A stretch of 64,000 nt of DNA from Bemisia tabaci (Eukaryota; Arthropoda; Insecta; Hemiptera; Aleyrodidae), in the NCBI RefSeq assembly GCF_918797505.1, contig NC_092795.1:16603131-16667130 (forward strand), given 5' to 3'. Below the pieces are notes generated by a model. The model searched no databases. It was not told the DNA's origin and saw only the letters and a program-made list of their open reading frames with translations. Shown here piece by piece: positions 59,533 through 64,000 of this stretch (position 1 is the stretch's first letter; the number at the start of each line of letters is the position of its first letter). The position numbers were made by a program, and so were the translations under genes.

Positions 59533-59606
59533 GGCGCCTACAAACCTAACGGGATACTTCACGCGTTGCGCAATGCGTGAAGTATCCCGTTAGGTTTGTA
59601 GGCGCC
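59533..59606. repeat. Palindrome, copy 3, in a fragment of the CCCTGG transposon
   Basis: Arms GGCGCCTACAAACCTAACGG and CCGTTAGGTTTGTAGGCGCC match perfectly; centre GCGTTGCGCAATGC. Following sequence (ACGCCGCTCCGCTTTGTGTT) matches the interior of the 12572 and 50436 elements, so this is a third, truncated copy. Confidence 0.88.
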
Positions 59607-60214
59607 AGTGCGCGTTCTGCGCTGCTAACACGCCGCTCCGCTTTGTGTTAGGCTCTAATATTTAAACTCGCGGAGTCAGCATTCAAATTTATTCTTTTAT
59701 GTTTTGGGCTTTTACTGTGCTGCAGCGTGGTGTAGCGCAACTGAACGCTCACAATTGGACGTATTTGACTCAAGAGGGCCGATGTACAAATAAGTTAAAA
59801 ACGAAAAATTGCGTGCTTCTTAGTTTTTCTCCTCTCTTATTAATTTTTGTATAGTTTCTTTCATCACAACTACGGCTTATTGAGATTCATATCGATGCCA
59901 TTGCTTCGAAAAGGTTTCACAAATATTTACCACGTTTTAAAAATGTAAATGCCTTTAAAATAAAGTAATCAGTTTCATTAAAAAAAAGAATGTGCATTTA
60001 AGGCATATTTTATATCGGAAATTTCAAGGATAGAAATGAAACCAAGTATTTACCAAAGACAATTTGAAAAGATGAACCAAAAGAAGAAATTAAAATTTCC
60101 TTTAAAATATGAGTTACGCTAACGCCACCTCATTATCTCTTAATTTTCTCATTTCGATATTGTCAATATAATTTTACACACAGACTAAAATATGACGCTT
60201 GAATTTGATTTTAG

Positions 60215-60350
60215 TGGACTTTACATTTGTGGACTTAACTTAGTGGACGTTTAAGTAATGGACTTAACAAAAGTGTGGGCTTTAGAACTGTGGACGTAAA
60301 AATTGTGGACGAAAAGTCTGTGGACGTAAAAAAAGTGGATATAAAGTCCG
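60215..60350. repeat. Minisatellite of GTGGACGTAAAA-like units
   Basis: About nine imperfect 13-17 bp units beginning GTGGAC or GTGGAT, for example GTGGACGTAAAAATT and GTGGACGAAAAGTCT. The open frame across it gives a VDxK repeat with no known family. Confidence 0.8.
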
Positions 60351-60401
60351 TGTACCCATCGATCTCCCTTATTAGTATGTTATCCCCTCGTTCACAGGTC
60401 G

Positions 60402-60646
60402 CACAGTGGATCAAGTCAATGGAGGAAGTCGAACATAAAATTTTTGATACAAATTGTAAAATTTTACGATTATCTCATCACAATTTTAATTTTAAGGGGT
60501 GCTTTTCATAGAAAATTTAACGAAAAAACCAAAGAAACTACTTTAAAAACGTCAACATTTTAATAGAATGTGTGTTGATTGTAGATATACGCTTTTAAAG
60601 TTTTTAAATCACGTCCGATCTCTCCCATTGACTCGATCCACTGTAT
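60402..60646. mobile_element. MITE with CACAGTGGATCAAGTCAAT ends, copy 2
   Basis: The left end CACAGTGGATCAAGTCAATG and right end CATTGACTCGATCCACTGTATG are inverted. Same family as 44523-44759. Confidence 0.82.
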
Positions 60647-60781
60647 GATCGTCCCGGAAATCGTGCCTGGAGCACTGCATCCATTCATTGAGGGTGGCTC
60701 ATATTGCATTCCCTCACCTCGGGTACACGGAATGCTCGGGTGCCCAATGATGCGTCGAAAAGCAGGGACGTAGGCGCTGAT

Positions 60782-61035
60782 CTGCCATGCTAAGGAAGAA
60801 CGCTGTATGAACATTCGAGAGTTGCCAAATATCCTTCGATGAAACGTTCATTCTTAGGGAAACTAATGAATATTTTTCCTTGAAATTTTCAGGAACTTTA
60901 GGTGAAATTGCGAACAAAATAATCTGAAAAATTAGAAGAAAAATATCCATAAGTTTGCCAGAAAATTCGTGTTTTATCATAGGAAATTTGGCAGCGTTTG
61001 AAGGTTCATACGGCGTTTTTCCTTAGCACGGCGGT
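60782..61035. mobile_element. MITE with CTGCCATGCTAAGGAAGAAC end, copy 3
   Basis: The left part has TATGAACATTCGAGAGTTGC; the right part AAATTTGGCAGCGTTTGAAG, then CTTAGCACGGC. It is the best preserved member with 4120 and 53402. Confidence 0.78.
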
Positions 61036-61947
61036 GATATCTCGCCATTCGGGAAGCTGTACAACCACAGCCTAAGCGGGGAAATGTTGTTCGTGTATGA
61101 TTGCATAATCTCTTCCCGACGCTCGTCGCCTCAACGTCGTCCTCGTAAAGCTTCCCTCAATTAAATAATGATCGCGCCGCTCCAACATCCCTCGAATCGT
61201 CCCTTCATAGTAATATTTCAGTTCCACTTCAGCGGCTACGAAAATCTTCCCCCAGTGATCAGTCCCCAGGATAATTATCAGTGATCGTTGTCTGGACGCG
61301 GTGTCGTGATCAAACCCACGTGGGGTACCAGAATTCGGTCACTAATATCCCTCGATGAGTGTCTTGAGCCAGATTTGATTCGTTCATTTTTTTTTCATTT
61401 TTCACCTTAATCAATCCGATTGATCAAAAAAACTTCTTCATTTCATTGATTTTCGGTTCTTGTCGGGGGACAGTTACCACTCAATGGGTGATTTTAATCG
61501 GTTAACAGTTCTGAATTCATTTATTGGTGCTCATTCTCTGGGTGCAGTGTTTTAAAAGACTCTCACTTATCTTTAATAAGGATTTAAGCTTTAAATCCTC
61601 CGTCCTTAGATTCTAAAGCTAAAGATAGTTCTTCTAATAGCTGGTCCTCCTAGCTTGATCTACATTGGTACTTAAATGCAGTGATTCAATTGAATTTTGC
61701 CTCTTGTCTAATGTTGATCAGTACTTAATTAACCTAAGATCAAAATTAAGATTATTTAAAGACACAGAATGAATGGACTCCTGTTCGTCGATTTCTTGTT
61801 GAGTGTCTTCACCGCCACCAAGTTCACCTTTTTCGTTGAATCTTCTTCAACGTTCCTTTCAAAATTCGTGCTGTAGACGTCAATATTCCGGGCCACCTTC
61901 GTGTCGCTAAATTAGGAACGGAACTGAGTTAGAGGATTCCTTCCAAG
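61036..61947. other. Probable promoter and 5' UTR of gene E
   Basis: About 900 bp without MITEs, with higher GC than most intergenic DNA here at 61050-61340. A TCAGTT initiator-like word is at 61218. No coding exon is supported. An in-frame TAG at 61930-61932 separates it from gene E. Confidence 0.35.
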
Positions 61948-63042
61948 ATGATGTGGTTATCGAACGAAACAGAATGGCTCGCCTCGCGAGTGGACAAGTG
62001 GGTGGCTCAGTGTCGCGGGTACTCGAAGCTGCGATCGTGCAGGATCTCGCGGGGCTACCAGACGATGATGGCCAAACCGGACCCTTGTAAAATATTTTGG
62101 TCCCGGGCCGACTGCGCCTTCCTGGACGACGTCCTGGAGATCGACACGAGTTGCGCCATCCCGGAGCCCGATAATCGCGTGACGTCATCGAAGCCCCTCG
62201 ACGAAAGCTCGTATCCCCGCAGAGCGTCAGCCGAAAGCTCGCACCTGAAACCCCAGCCTTGGAACAGCAACGAGATCTCGCGGCATTCCCAGTCACTGCG
62301 GGAGTTGAATTACTTGAACGAGCTCGAGAGCAGCAAGTTCTACCCCAGAGTGGCGCTTCCGAAACCGAAATTATCCGAAAATATATCGCCCGCTGGAAGT
62401 CAATTTCTGGATCATTATATAAACGTTAACGACGACACAATCGAAGTAGTTCAAAGTGATGTTAATCTCAATTACGATAACGATAGGAGCTATACGGATC
62501 TAACGCGGATCAAGAACAATGCGAATGTACTGCGATCTCCAGCGAGATATCGAGAGTGCGAAATCGAAGGAGGCTCGACGAGAGACTTGAACAGGAATTA
62601 TGAAATTGAGAGGCATTACTCTATACGGAACCGGAGGTGCTCGTCGAAAAATATGAACAGGATCGGTGGAAGACCCGTTAGAATTAAAATCTACACGACG
62701 AAAATCTATAACAGCAGGGATGACGTGAGGAATATTAACAAAAGTTATTCCGCTCGTAATGACGGGGAGAATCATCGCAAGGCGGAAGAGGAGACTTCGG
62801 ATTGGATGGCCAAAGTTCTTAGGGAGGACTTCGACTATTCGGACATTTTCAAAAAGTGCAAACCGAGGAGGAATTCTAACTTGAACGAGCTGCAGGGATT
62901 GAGTTTTTCGGATGCCGGTGTCGACCATTTAAGGAACTATCAAGACACCTCGAATAACTTGTTGACACCCATGAGCGAGCTGAGTCTAACGTTTGGCGAA
63001 AATGATGCGATGAGCTACCAAGAGGAAACAGCAAGATTTTAA
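61948..63042 (+). CDS. Unrecognised protein, gene E, 364 aa, single exon
   Basis: The ATG is confirmed by an in-frame TAG 18 bases upstream; the frame is open for 1095 nt, long for this AT-rich DNA. There is no signal peptide or membrane segment. The N-terminus (MMWLSNETEWLASRVDKWVA) is amphipathic, followed by a small Cys-containing stretch (CRGYSKLRSC, CKIFW, DCAFLDD). Residues about 185-285 are rich in Arg, Asn, Tyr and Ser, which suggests disorder. A more hydrophobic motif, DWMAKVLREDFDYSDIFKKC, lies near residue 290. The stop is followed 3 bases later by CAG|GTGTG, a possible donor, so transcripts might continue. The first 400 bp are GC-richer than the rest. No family was recognised; it could be a lineage-restricted gene. 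A 129-codon antisense frame over its start is a shadow. Confidence 0.6.
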   Translation: MMWLSNETEWLASRVDKWVAQCRGYSKLRSCRISRGYQTMMAKPDPCKIFWSRADCAFLDDVLEIDTSCAIPEPDNRVTSSKPLDESSYPRRASAESSHLKPQPWNSNEISRHSQSLRELNYLNELESSKFYPRVALPKPKLSENISPAGSQFLDHYINVNDDTIEVVQSDVNLNYDNDRSYTDLTRIKNNANVLRSPARYRECEIEGGSTRDLNRNYEIERHYSIRNRRCSSKNMNRIGGRPVRIKIYTTKIYNSRDDVRNINKSYSARNDGENHRKAEEETSDWMAKVLREDFDYSDIFKKCKPRRNSNLNELQGLSFSDAGVDHLRNYQDTSNNLLTPMSELSLTFGENDAMSYQEETARF

Positions 63043-63103
63043 CAGGTGTGTGCCTCTGTAATGTTTTGACGAAACTGTCAAACTATATTTCTTAAGAAAT
63101 ATG

Positions 63104-63136
<33 letters not shown>
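63104..63136. repeat. Poly-A tract after gene E
   Basis: Run of 33 A, 62 bases after the stop. Without an AATAAA just before it, it looks like a microsatellite or insertion tail, not a copied mRNA end. Confidence 0.9.
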
Positions 63137-63140
<4 letters not shown>

Positions 63141-64000
63141 GGGGAAAACCGGGAAACAAGGCTAAAAATACAACACTAAAAACCCGAGATATTTTGTAAT
63201 TTTTAATATATTTTCCGACTACAAATGAATCAGTTTTGAGTCGAAACATTTTAGCCTTGTTTCCTTTTTTTCTCCTTGTGGGCTTTTTCATGTTATACAA
63301 TTGTCCCGGGCTGCTTCGTAAAAATTTGCACCTGTGTCCTAAGAAATCCTTGTAGGGTATTTTCTCTAAGTAAAACTTACGAGATAGGTACAATTTAAGT
63401 GAGAGAATGTGCTGAGAACCTCTCCTTTCATATCTTCCTCTTATTTCAGGCTATAAAGTAGATATTTAATTTTTTAAATGATTACATACTGACCTAGAAG
63501 TAGCTCAAGCAATCATGCTGGCAATAACACATTTCTATTTCCTCGAATTTAACATGCGTACAAGCAGTTAAAAACGTCGGCATAAAAATAAATTAATAGG
63601 TAAGACTTTGAACTCACTCGTTCTAATTTCTGAGACTTGACCAGTATGCATTTGTGCTAGATATGATGCTAATCCATTTACGTATTGAGCATTGATGCCA
63701 GCTGAATCATATTCTCGCTATTAAAAGATTCCAATGGTTTAAATTGGAAAATACTATCGCTCACTATATAAAGAGAAAAAAATCCGAGCAAGGCTTTGCG
63801 CTTATTATGATCTATTCTCAAGGGTGCCCATACTCTCCTCTCCCTTGCTTCCCAATTCTACGGCGAAGTCCTACATTTTCAATTTTGCTCGAATTTAAAG
63901 GTTTTTTTGCGTTAAAAATGAATTCTTCGCAGATAATTTCTCAGAATATGCATCAGAGCTTCGCCAAAAGTTGACAATTCTGTCAATGTAAACAATTTAT
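63137..64000. other. Sequence downstream of gene E
   Basis: Inverted words GGGAAACAAGGCTAAAA (63151) and TTTTAGCCTTGTTTCC (63250) suggest a small hairpin element. AATAAA at 63587-63592 is a candidate polyadenylation signal for gene E. No gene supported. Confidence 0.4.

Noticed and set aside
61907..62296. Antisense frame over the start of gene E
   Set aside because: Shadow of the GC-rich first part of gene E; it lacks independent support.
1..64000. CRISPR arrays, bacterial operons, viral genes
   Set aside because: No regularly spaced repeats, no prokaryotic gene layout and no viral ORF were seen; repeats here are MITEs, palindromes and microsatellites.

Overview
The window looks like nuclear DNA of an insect, most likely a plant-sap-feeding hemipteran (whitefly, psyllid or similar). 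The gene content suggests this: secreted 5'-nucleotidase/apyrase-family genes and gut-type GH13 alpha-glucosidases (sucrase/maltase), with small spliced exons, AT-rich non-coding DNA and dozens of short non-autonomous DNA transposons. The species is an inference. There are no bacterial features, rRNA, convincing tRNA or CRISPR.

Layout, all genes on the + strand: (1) 330-2564, the last three coding exons of a 5'-nucleotidase/apyrase paralog (gene A) whose 5' part lies left of the window. (2) 3933-22285, a complete ten-exon paralog (gene B, 565 aa), in tandem with A and sharing its intron positions and phases; its introns are full of MITEs. (3) 22.3-26.4 kb, intergenic repeats. (4) 27737-29544, alpha-glucosidase gene C, uninterrupted in its coding part except for a one-base frameshift about 37 codons in. 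(5) 29.5-48 kb, intergenic: about 3.5 kb of AT-rich unique sequence, then a mosaic of MITEs and nested hAT-type elements. (6) 48359-50224, alpha-glucosidase gene D, intact, with an extremely GC-rich catalytic domain. (7) 50.4-61 kb, more transposons. (8) 61948-63042, an unrecognised single-exon gene (E, 364 aa).

How the genes may work together: A and B would be secreted enzymes acting on extracellular nucleotides, and C and D would be secreted or lumenal sugar hydrolases/transglucosidases acting on dietary sucrose. Both pairs look like local duplications. In gene B the metal-binding catalytic half is complete, but several substrate-pocket residues of the C-terminal half are replaced, so its activity may have changed.

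The non-coding DNA records layered transposition. Two nested hAT-type insertions keep recognisable 8-bp target duplications, and one of them has its empty site preserved in a second copy of the host element inside this window. A TTAA-flanked foldback element and a short module found in two unrelated element families are also notable. All boundaries and similarities were read by eye; no database search or alignment program was run.
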